A DNA stretch of 64,000 nucleotides from Bryum argenteum (taxonomy: Eukaryota > Streptophyta > Bryopsida > Bryales > Bryaceae): contig CM073331.1 of the NCBI GenBank assembly GCA_037043015.1, forward strand, positions 5,777,305 through 5,841,304. The letters run 5' to 3'. Of this stretch, positions 41,159 to 49,946 are shown one piece after another. Made by a program: the position numbers and the translations under genes. Below the pieces are notes generated by a model. That model saw nothing but the letters and a program-made list of their open reading frames with translations, searched no databases and was not told the origin of the DNA. Each line of letters begins with the position of its first letter. The stretch's first letter is position 1.

Positions 41159-43099
41159 TCAATGTAGGTACAGTCGAGAACCTGCTACAATGGAAACTTG
41201 AGAAACTTGGGAAACCTGATATAGGTTTTGAGTTTCACATGCATCCCCATTGATCTGGTTGCGCCAATCGTATGTAGGAAATATTTGTGTACCGAGCATG
41301 TGGAATCCAGTCGACGAAGAAGGCGATGCTTCATGTGATACGTTGATTATCAAGGACGTCTCGTCTTCGGAGTTAGAGTCTGTCCTCTGCCCGTAGAAGG
41401 GCTCTAAGAGATCGTCGATGTCATCCAGGGGCTCTAAGGTATCGTCGATGTCATCCAGGGGCTCTAAGGTATCGTCGATGCATATGTCACCGAGGTTGAT
41501 AATTCCGTCCAGCCCGCTTTCGTCACTTTCTCGAGAATCTGATCGAGGAAGCCCGCTTTCGTCACTTTCTCGAGAATCTGATCGAGAAAGCCCGCTTTCG
41601 TCACTTTCTCGAGAATCTGATCGAGAAAACCCGGGTGATGCAATTGTTTCCTGCAAGGAACACTAGCAACACCATAAACTCGGAGGTGAGTTGCTTGCCC
41701 TATCGAACACTAGTGCAGAACCATGGTTAAATCATTGGGTTGAAATACTTCAGTAGTATTTCGACATAGTGTTTCAAGCATACCCTATGTTTACCGGTGT
41801 TTCGATCTTGTTGGAACCCTTTCAAACACGATCGGCAATACTAGTGTATAATATCAGTTGAAACACTAAAAACTGGTCGAAAAGTTGTCTCCACACAGTC
41901 ACCATAGCGTTTCGATAGATTTGTCAACCATGATTTTGCACCAGTGGCGCGCGAGGACTACAAGAAAAGTTATCGCAGAATTCATGGGGTGGGACACTTA
42001 CTGCAGTTAGGACTGGTGATGAGGGTGGGCTGGTGGAGGGGTGCGGCGCGTTATCCGCCAGCCACTTGGCTCGCTCCGTGACAGCTTTGCGCTTCTCTTT
42101 CCCTTCCAAACCCTCCAACGATGGTTGTGTCTTCAGGAGCTCCGGACTGTCAGGAAAATTATAAGAACCTTTATGATAGTAGTACATCACGGCGTCAACA
42201 GCGCGAGCAGCTTTGTAATCGGACTTGTATTCGCCGAACGACGCCTTGTTCTTCATCTTCTCCTCCTCTGCCGGCAGCCGCGTCTCTGCCGACCACGTAC
42301 CCCGTTCCGGGCGATATCGAACTCCCTTGTACTCGGACTTGCAGTTGCCCTTCTGTTCCCTCGGGGGTTGAACTGCCTTGCGTTGCTTCTCTGGGGGAGG
42401 CGGTAGCTCAGGCGGCACCTGAGGCAAAGCACCATACAATCTTCGCTTCGACCCGCATCTAGGGCGCCATCCTAGCTGAGTATCGACAATATCGAGTTGC
42501 ACCTGCCAGACCACGGCTGTTGGCACTATAGGACCCTTCCAGATGATACCGGGACTGTCATCGTCCTTTTTGATCAGGTACTCAAAAAGATACTTGCTCC
42601 ATTGGTCACACTCGTACTCCTTCCTCTCAAACCCCGGGAGTTTCTTCAACGAAGTCGCACCGATATGGTACCCCATCGACTTCTCTGCGTTGCAGATCTC
42701 GAGACTACTCAATCGAAACGAATGACTACAGGTGGACGGAGTGGCCTCCGGGTACTCCACATCTTTGAACAGAAATTGATCTGGCTTTGGACAATCTCTG
42801 CCACAAATATCTCTGCCACTATTACTCATTATTTGAAGATGTTGGTACACGTCCCCCAAACTCCGACGCTCATCGTCGGGTTGCCAGTCGAGATTCTCCT
42901 GCGTCGTCCCCCACGACGGCAACTTCGTCAAGAGCTCATGGATCACGGCCTCGTCCTGCGAGATCACTGCGGCGCATACAATCACTCTCTGGACACGAAA
43001 CCGATGTTCTTCAAAGCTTGCATTCCAGATGTACTGATTCAATTGAGGAAGAAAAATCTTGCTCAGATGGTCACCGTCGATGCGGGTGGAATCGGACAT
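41159..43099 (-). CDS. AP2/ERF-like domain protein with an unrecognised N-terminal region
   Basis: Probable nuclear DNA-binding protein. Minus-strand exons: 43099-42002 and 41650-41159, total 1,590 bases, 529 aa, GT-AG intron between codons. Residues 1 to about 230 (MSDSTRIDGDHLSK...) match no family I know. Then come a proline and basic linker (PELPPPPEKQ) and an AP2-like domain at about 255-320: EYKGVRYRPERGTWSAETR, FGEYKSDYKAARAVDAV, GSYNFPDSPELL. A short insertion (EEEKMKN) lies between the strands. After it, KGKEK-type basic sequence leads to the intron. Exon 2 encodes three 13-residue Ser/Asp/Glu repeats and then acidic Asp-Ile repeats. The AP2 exon is paralogous to that at 51.6-52.0 kb and shares its downstream intron position and phase. 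A further 3' exon cannot be excluded. Confidence 0.75.
41401..41480. repeat. 30-base tandem repeat in exon 2 of the AP2 gene
   Basis: The plus-strand unit GCTCTAAGGTATCGTCGATG plus TCATCCAGGG occurs from 41401, 41431 and 41461, the last partial. On the coding strand it encodes the acidic decapeptide DDTLEPLDDI. Unit length keeps frame. Confidence 0.9.
41512..41636. repeat. 39-base tandem repeat in exon 2 of the AP2 gene
   Basis: Three copies start at 41512, 41551 and 41590 and encode SRSDSRESDESGL on the minus strand, with a single Ser to Pro change. The acidic serine-rich unit looks like a casein kinase 2 target region. Length is a multiple of three. Confidence 0.9.
41708..41946. mobile_element. 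Inverted-repeat MITE inside the AP2 gene intron
   Basis: Left end CACTAGTGCAGAACCATGGTT and right end AACCATGATTTTGCACCAGTG are inverted repeats with a few mismatches. CACTAGTGCAAAACC-type ends also occur near 43150-43345. The flanking three bases do not match (GAA and GCG), so the class is uncertain; the CACTA start suggests an old CACTA-type MITE. It occupies most of the 351-base intron. Confidence 0.65.
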
Positions 43100-44085
43100 G
43101 GTCGATGAATGTCTGGCACAATAGCACTCAAACCCTCAGATTCTATAAGCACGAGTGCAAAACCATCGGTTGAAACACTGTCGAGACTTCCAAACACCAC
43201 AAACAAAATCTTGCAACCACTCGGATTCTTTTGTGTACTAGTGCAAAACCAACGCTTGAAGAAACACGACGGAGACTTTTCAAACCCTTTAACCACTCAG
43301 ATTCTTTACTCACTAGTGCATGCAAAACCACGGCTGAAACACTGAGAACTTTCAAATACTAGTGGATGGAGAGTGCTTGAACCGCTTTTTTTGCACTTCT
43401 GATGCTCTCCTTTCGATTCTTGCCTTAAAAAGACCTGCAGTTACTTGTTCGAATCGAGAGAACAGAAGGCAAAATGCCGACAGTCGGTAGCTCTAGGGTG
43501 AAAAGGGGCCCCACACTGCTGATGAGGTCGTTCAGGCTACACGGCTCTGAAAGATCCATAACTGAGAATAGTCAGGGAGCTTGGACAAGTTCAGCCGTAT
43601 GATCGATCCAAGGGCTCAAGCTATTGATTCTCTATTGTCTTTTTTATTGATTGGAAGGACATGAATAATTTGACTTCCGCGTAGGACTGTACTCGACATA
43701 CTGTTCGTGCACAACCCACAACGAAGCTTCCAGCGAAGGTTCCGATGAGGGTGTGTGTGTAGCAGCCGGACACTAATTTCATCCGGGTTCTCCCTTGGAA
43801 TTTCCAAATATGGAGGGGCCTAATAAAAGGGTGCCCTTATAAAGGGCCCCGTAATATATTATAGGTTCCCATATTTTAGAACTTATGGTCTCTTGTCCAG
43901 TGTGCTTTTTTGAGAACGGATAGTGCTTACTGAAATGAAAGACCAGTATTTCTCATTAGAAATGGGATTTTCCCAATAGAGAGGTGATTTTCACAATAGA
44001 GAGGTGAGTGATTCTTCATATTCTTCCTTTGATAGTGGCCCATGATTTTTCAAAGTCATCTGTAGTGAAATCTTGGGGACCAATC
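43100..44085. other. Upstream region of the AP2 gene, with repeat units
   Basis: At about 43150, 43238 and 43312 there are three units related to CACTAGTGCAAAACCA followed by GGTTGAAACACT. They match the termini of the MITE in the gene's own intron. This suggests tandem or nested MITE ends in the promoter. No exon seen. Confidence 0.5.
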
Positions 44086-44088
44086 TTA

Positions 44089-44389
44089 GGGCCACTTTAT
44101 ACTTGGGGCCGGATTGAGGGCCGACCCGAATTCTTCAAATTTCAACCAATAGGATGGCTCGATTCTTTCAAATTGGGCCCAAGGGCTTTATACTAGGACC
44201 CGACCAAAACTTCACTTTATCCTATGTGGCATCCCACGTGGCACTGTTTTGGCGCCAAAATGTTCGGGCCCAAGTGATGCAATTGGGACAAGGTTTACAA
44301 AGTCTCGAACTACCCAATTTGGGCCCAAGCCCTAGTCGTCGAATCCGGCCCAGCCTCCAGCCGGCCCTGGCCTCTGTATAAAGTGGCCC
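44089..44389. mobile_element. Tourist-like MITE (PIF/Harbinger type)
   Basis: Perfect 14-base inverted ends GGGCCACTTTATAC (44089-44102) and GTATAAAGTGGCCC (44376-44389) are flanked by TTA on both sides (44086-44088 and 44390-44392). GG(G/C)C ends with a TTA target duplication are the hallmark of Tourist/Harbinger elements. The inside is rich in GGGCC words and non-coding. Confidence 0.88.
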
Positions 44390-44809
44390 TTAGGGCTCAT
44401 TCCTATGTGAGACCCCTCTATGTAATTCCATTGTTGAAGCGAGCAGAAAATTTATGGGCCACTAGCAAGGAAAGATTATGAACAACCATTCCACATGTCT
44501 TCCCTTAAGATCCAAATTTCAGTCTTCCATTTGAGGGAATAGTGGTCCTCCATTTGGCAAAGCACTATTCATCCTCAAAAAGGCAGATACAAGAGGACAA
44601 AGCCTCCAAATCTCTATTACGGGTTCTCATTTTATTTCAAGGGCTTGCCACCTCCCCTTGGCGAGCCCTTGAAATCTTCCATGCTCCCATAAAACTAATT
44701 GCAGGTTGGGTTGCATGAAAATGGCCTACTTTACATAGACACTCTTAAATTTCCGGGGACGGGTCTCACATGGGAATTCGCCCTTACCCGAGTACGAGAA
44801 TATTGTCAC

Positions 44810-46200
44810 ACTGGAGGATCGGGAGTTAACCCTTAAACGTCAGACCCAGCCCGAGGGGTTGGGTTTTTTTTTAGAGAATCTTGCTCATAACTTACACTCC
44901 ATTATACCAAATGGAATTTTAAAAATTCCAAACTGAGCACCTTAAAGAGATCTATACTTTCTTAAAATAGAGCTCACGCAAATTAAAAATAGAATAATGC
45001 TAAAAGTGGAGTTTTGAAAGAGATTTTGGGTGTGGTATCAGGACAGCATATGACGTTTAAGGGTTAAAGAAAGAAAGGAGGGAATACTCTTGTAGTCCAG
45101 TAAAGCCGAATGTAGACTCACCGTGTAAGCCTTTTCCTTATAAGGAATTGGTCCGGGTACGTGTTACCTCCTTCTCCTTCCAATTCTTCACACTGTAGAA
45201 CAATCATCTTCAGCTCCCCGAATAGTGCCAGCCGAGGTGTGCCAAGAGCCAAAAGGCTGTTTTGTAGCCACAGGAGCTGTAGATAATGTTGCCACTCCTA
45301 TGCACCTTAGATCTGTAAGCATGCCAGTGACGGTCCCTCATAAGGACACTCATTCTCATAACGTGAAGACAGTTCAGGATACCCGAGCCTCTTCCTTCAT
45401 TTCAGAAGATGATACGAAATGGCGATTTTAATTTATCATATTTTTTGACAAAAAGAAAGGGTAACTTTTACTGCAGGAGAAAAAAAGTGTTCCAAAGCTT
45501 ATGTCTCGGACTGTCCGGCGAAGCCAGACCAGAGCCCAAGCCCCGAGGGGTGTTAGATGTAAGTAGCAAAAAGCAGACTAAAATACAATCATAGGACAGA
45601 GTCACCACACTCTAAGAAGTTCCAAGAAGGGCGATTGTCTCTTCAAATACCTAGAATTTCGTTCCGGCACCAAGATTCTTTGAGTTGGAGGAGAAGAAAG
45701 TTTTTTTTTCTCCGACGTCTTAGTAACGAAATGTCGATTTTGACAGGTCGATTGACCTTCGCCTCGAGATCCTGTAAGCTTGGAGTGCTAAAAACCAGCA
45801 AATTAATCTGATGGTTCATATTTATTCATATTATATTTGACGCTTCTGTCAAGTTATCGTGTGCAGATACGGTTCCCTTTCACTGGTACCGAGCTGCCCT
45901 AAACAAAAGACAGTGTTCAAGAGACCGATCAAATTTCAGGTTCAATTTTTGTTATACGGGATGTCCGTGTAAGTTTATTGAGAGTTGGTGGTAGACAAAG
46001 TTGGTTCCAGGTTTACCTCAGGAGAAGTCACTTTTCCTTTTACTGTATGGTTATTATTGACAGAAATATTCTTATTAAAGTGAATTTTCTGGGCTTGGGA
46101 CGTCCCTAAAGCTGGACACCAGCATCATAAAATATTCCATCGAGCCTTTAAAATATGGATTCAGAAAACACAGGAGAGATAACATGATGACGATGTGAAG
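44810..46200 (+). pseudogene. Broken copy of the 3' part of the SNM1-like nuclease gene
   Basis: 44811-44829 plus 45064-45430 align with the last exon of the nuclease (39058-39600): GGAGGATCGGGAG, AAAGGAGGGAATACTC, AGTCCAGTAAAGCCGAATGT, GTGACGGTCCCTCAT and GATGATACGAAATGGCGA are shared. 45745-46090 matches the parent's 3' flank and 46105-46200 matches the sequence after the 40.4 kb element. The reading frame is lost through indels, the tandem-repeat tail is missing, and a 234-base element interrupts the copy. Not functional. Confidence 0.85.
44830..45063. mobile_element. TTAA-flanked inverted-repeat element, 234 bases, with proven empty site
   Basis: Perfect 13-base inverted ends CCCTTAAACGTCA (44830-44842) and TGACGTTTAAGGG (45051-45063) are flanked by TTAA on both sides (44826-44829 and 45064-45067). 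The intact paralogous exon near 39061-39082 reads GGATCGAGAGTTTAAGAAAG, with a single TTAA and no insert. This shows that TTAA was duplicated on insertion. No coding capacity. The end structure is piggyBac-like (CCC...GGG beside TTAA). Confidence 0.9.
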
Positions 46201-47037
46201 TATAGTATAGTAGTATAAGATCGAGGAGTTTCTATAATGGAGCTCTAATAATCTTTTCTCATGGGTAAATAATAGTTTCCCCATACAATAGGACCATGTA
46301 CTCGCTCCATACATTATATTTTGTCACTTTAGGACACTCTTTCAGAAACACCTATATTTCTGACTTCAGAAATTTATAACTCATTGTAGAACATGGTTAT
46401 CGAGTACAAAGTACAAAATACAATATGTTTTGTACAGATGTACAAATACAACGTTAGAGTACAAGCTCAAGCTCAAGTAAAGTGATACAATTTCATGCTC
46501 AATATCTATTTCGAGAATTTCAATTGCGACTCCTTTGCCTAGCTACCAAGCATGCATGCCTGCGAGCTCGCTTGGATGACCTGCATGCGATTTGATTAAC
46601 TCGCCCTTCTCATCACTTTCTGATTTGATCCTTCAGAGCTTCATCAGCAAGACCCGTGATGGCTCTTGGGATTCAGACGATGAGCACATAGTCTATGCCA
46701 AAAAACCCTATCAAGTATATAAACGACGAAAGCTGCACCAGATTGAGCATGTAGAGAGCTGTGGAGGTTCGGATCTAGTTCCGCCATGACGGCATCAAGA
46801 AGTACGACGCCACGAGAAACAACACAATAAATATCTTCTTCGTCAAACCAACAGGCAGTGGGAGCGCATCAGACGCCAATGCCTTGCGAGCCCTCTTGCC
46901 CATCAGCGGCTGCTTCTCATTTTACTGATCCTTGCTCACACTGATTCTGCGTCCTCTTCATCCCGCTTGAACCAATTCTGCTGGAAGAGTTGAGTTTTAT
47001 GAATTGTAGGAATACACTGCCACAAGAGATCTCCGTC
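46201..47037. other. Intergenic stretch with possible exon debris
   Basis: On the plus strand 46638-46789 is an open frame with an acceptor-like AG before it and a plausible charged sequence (TRDGSWDSDDEH, YKRRKLHQIEH). On the minus strand about 46920-46783 encodes a basic stretch and a hydrophobic segment (KKIFIVLFLVASYFL) followed by a stop, like a tail-anchored C-terminus. Neither could be extended to a full gene or assigned to a family. I report them only as possible fragments. Confidence 0.3.
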
Positions 47038-47319
47038 CACTACTAGAAAAGAGGGGGGTAAGCAATGTGACAAACATTGCTTTTTGTGCAAACATTGCTT
47101 ACTTGGGCAATGTCTTGGGGCATGCTTTAGCACCCCTCCCAAGAAAATAAGCAATGTTTCAACCTCAAATCTATTAAATTGTAGATCTTAGGTTGAAGAC
47201 ATTGCTTATTTTCTTGGAAGGGGTGCTAAAGCATGCCCCAAGACATTGCCCCAAGTAAACAATGTTTGCAGAAAAAGCAATGTTTGCCACATTGCTTAAC
47301 CCCCTCTTTTCTAGTAGTG
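47038..47319. mobile_element. CACTA-type foldback MITE, 282 bases
   Basis: Almost the whole element folds back on itself: CACTACTAGAAAAGAGGGGG at the left pairs with CCCCCTCTTTTCTAGTAGTG at the right, and AAGCAATGT, GCATGCTTTAGCACCCC and AAGAAAATAAGCAATGT pair inside. CACTA ends suggest the En/Spm group. Flanks are GTC (47035-47037) and ATC (47320-47322), a 3-base duplication with one change. A transcript through it would form a hairpin of about 130 pairs. Confidence 0.8.
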
Positions 47320-47657
47320 ATCTCTGGCATCAAAAGTCAGTCGCACTTTGCACAATTCATTGCACAGTCCAATGCACAATCGATTGAGATAAAATTGGCA
47401 ACGTATAAAGGCATCTGCAAACCTTACCATTTAAACCTTAAAGACTAACCCCAATCGATCAGAAGCAAAGCCAGTCCAATTCTTGACGAGGAATTGAATT
47501 CGGCTGAAAGGGCTCGTTAGCTTGTAGCAGGCGGCAGCAGCAGGCAGCGACACCGAGGAGCGTGCCGTTCGAAGCTGACTGGATGCGACTTGGACAATCT
47601 TCAACAATCTTTGGATGAATATGTTTTCTTTCTCAGTTTCTGTACTTCGGTCAAGTT
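47320..47657. other. Gene-free stretch
   Basis: I see no exon, RNA gene or repeat that I can support here. Confidence 0.5.
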
Positions 47658-47790
47658 TTGGATTTTATTGTGTTTATCTCAATTGCACTTTTGAAGCGCA
47701 GCCTACGGTCTTGCCTTCGAAGGAAGCGGCAATCGCACACGTAAGAGTTCAATCCCACATGTGTTTAATTCCTTTTATACAATGTGATTA
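47658..47790 (+). pseudogene. Fragment of exon 3 of the SNM1-like nuclease gene
   Basis: Matches parent 38133-38250 across the exon 3 to intron 3 boundary: TGTGTTTATCT, TTGCACTTTTG, AGCGCAGCCTA, TCGAAGGAAGCGGCAATCG, GTAAGAGTTCAAT and CCTTTTATACAATGTGAT. The codon for the metal-binding Asp (GAT in YLDCTFG) reads AAT here, giving Asn. It lies after the exon 5 copy, so the order is scrambled relative to the parent. Not functional. Confidence 0.85.
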
Positions 47791-48010
47791 ATATGTATGG
47801 GGAGTTCCTAGTTCTCATCCTTTGTTCCTCGTTCTCCATCTCCCAACTCCTCTTCTTTGTTTCCATCATTTGTTCCCGGTCTTCATCAATTGTTCCTAGT
47901 TTCCATCATTCGTTCTTGGTTCTCATTATTTGTTCATCGTTCCCATCCTCCGTTCCTACTTCCTATCCTATATTACTTGTTCGTAGCACCCATCCGATAA
48001 CCTCTTGATC
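47790..48010. repeat. Pyrimidine-rich imperfect tandem repeat
   Basis: Variants of TTGTTCCTAGTTCTCATC recur about eight times with spacing near 20-25 bases (GTTCCTCGTTCTCC, TTTGTTCCCGGTCTTCATC, ATTGTTCCTAGTTTCC, ATTCGTTCTTGGTTCTC). Strong strand asymmetry (C and T). Not coding. Confidence 0.65.
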
Positions 48011-49946
48011 TCCTCTTCACTCCTTTGCTCCCATTTTCATGTTCCCTATTCCTTGTCCCTTTGACTCTTCGTTACATTATTGGGATCAGATTATAGACTC
48101 ATAACAATAAAATATCACTTATGAAAACTCTTCAAAATCCTGAAAACTCTTCATGCCATGTATACATGACCAAATAATGATGGTGACCATGACCATGATG
48201 TCATGCAACTACAAGCACTACAAGCATGTAGTCTGAAAGATGATCCGACAATTACATTCTCAAAACGTTGAGCTTGAAAGATTTTGATGGAGTTTTTAAT
48301 CAATGGAGTTTAGAATCATCTAGGAAAGCGCTGGGCTTTTCGGGGTGCAAGGTTAACTTGTTGCAATCGAGCATATCTTGATGTGTGTGAGAAAATAGTA
48401 TAATATAGCCAGTGTTGGTAGGGTGAAGTTCCATTGGGAGAATACATGAACTTGTCGTATTCACGGATCGAGTCAACAACTTCTTCACCTTTTGTAATGG
48501 CCGTGTTGACTCGCCGCACCGAAGATCAACCCCCTCCTCTATCAAACGCCGCACTTACTATTGTAATCGTACTCAAGTGACACGATCCCCACATCCCCTT
48601 TCCGTCCTAGATTCCGTTTCAGTCCGTGGACGACTTTGAAGCTGGCGGATCACCAAGGTGTTAGGTGTTCCAGTGCAGACTATCGTAATTTCTAGATTGG
48701 CTAGATGGTCGGTAGCGTTTAGGGTTTCTAGCTCCAGACATGATGCGTGGGCCTTCATCGCCAGTGAATTTCATGGCCACAGTTTGAGAAGAAGAGCGGC
48801 GGTTTGAGAAGAGGAGCTTTGATCCTTTTTCGAGGAAAGAGGCGTTACCGACTATTTCGAGCCAGATTGATGCTCTCCAGAGAATTTCGTGATCATTTCA
48901 ACAACTTGATTACGGTTTAGAGATTACTCAGTGGGGTTTTCATTACCAGTACTGTTGTGATTTTGCATTCAAGGTGGGGTTCGATGAAACAGAGCTGCAG
49001 CATCTTCTATATCAGTACGGCGCGGCTACATACTGAGGTACAGATTTCAACCTTTGAAGCAGGAAATCTAATCTTCTTTGGTTGAGGTTCCTTCAATATT
49101 AAATCTTAGAATATGTCCTTGTTTTATTTTTCATTTGCCTGAATCATCGGCGGGGCTCACCTCTTCAAGACGTCGCATTCTACTCGTATGTTGTGCAAGA
49201 GGGGAACTTAGCAGACTCTCACATGTAGACAAATCGTAGAGTAGGACATTATGCGTATTACCCTGTTTTAGAGCTTTAGCTAAAGTGTGAGATCGACAAG
49301 ATTCACAATTTAACTGGTGAGTTACGATTTGTGCACGTTTAGATCTGGATTGTTTACGAAAGATTAAGTTTTGGCTTTACTTACAGCAGATGATTGAATC
49401 AACATGATGATTACTTTCTATGTTGGGCCTTAATTAGGTTTTTTGACGCATGTGAATGTCGTGCACATTGAGTGCTTGCGTAACCTTGGCGTTTGCACGG
49501 ACTGTTTGATTCATGTTTTAGGGGTTGTCTGGCTTTGTGGTGTGGTGTGAGAGGTGGTTTCAGAGCAATTCTCATGGGAGTTAGTTGTATGTGGGGTTTA
49601 GGAAATTAAAGTTTGTTTGGATTTGGGAAATGTCAAAGATTGTGTCGTGTGATCGGTGGCTTTGAGAATTTTAATGTGCGTTGTTGGGAATAAATTTATC
49701 TGATTGTCTTGTAATGTTTCCAATGTGTGCAGAATGTGCTGTAACCATGTTCAAGAAGTAGAGCTTGAGACGAATATTATATTTTGCATGTGAAGATCAA
49801 CCATACTATTCCAGTGATGATCACAAGTGGTGTATAGGAGCCTTGTGCCCTTGTGTATAGAGTCTGTGTTGCATGAGCTGTGTTGATAAGTTCACAAGGC
49901 GGAGGTTTGGAAGCCGAAATAAGTTTCCTTCAGCGGTATTGCAGTC
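48011..49946 (+). promoter_or_regulatory. Upstream region and probable long leader of the kinase-AP2-receiver gene
   Basis: No gene is visible; small open frames on both strands have no family match. The kinase gene start at 49947 is preceded by several in-frame and out-of-frame stops, so the coding region does not extend upstream without an intron. A 5' UTR intron is possible, but I cannot place it. No named promoter element is seen. Confidence 0.4.

Noticed and set aside
42497..43108. Plus-strand 203-codon frame opposite the AP2 gene
   Set aside because: It is a shadow of the minus-strand exon, which carries the AP2 domain and splice-consistent structure.
47784..48008. 74-codon Ser-rich frame with apparent hydrophobic character
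   Set aside because: It lies in a pyrimidine-rich imperfect repeat and the composition is explained by that repeat.
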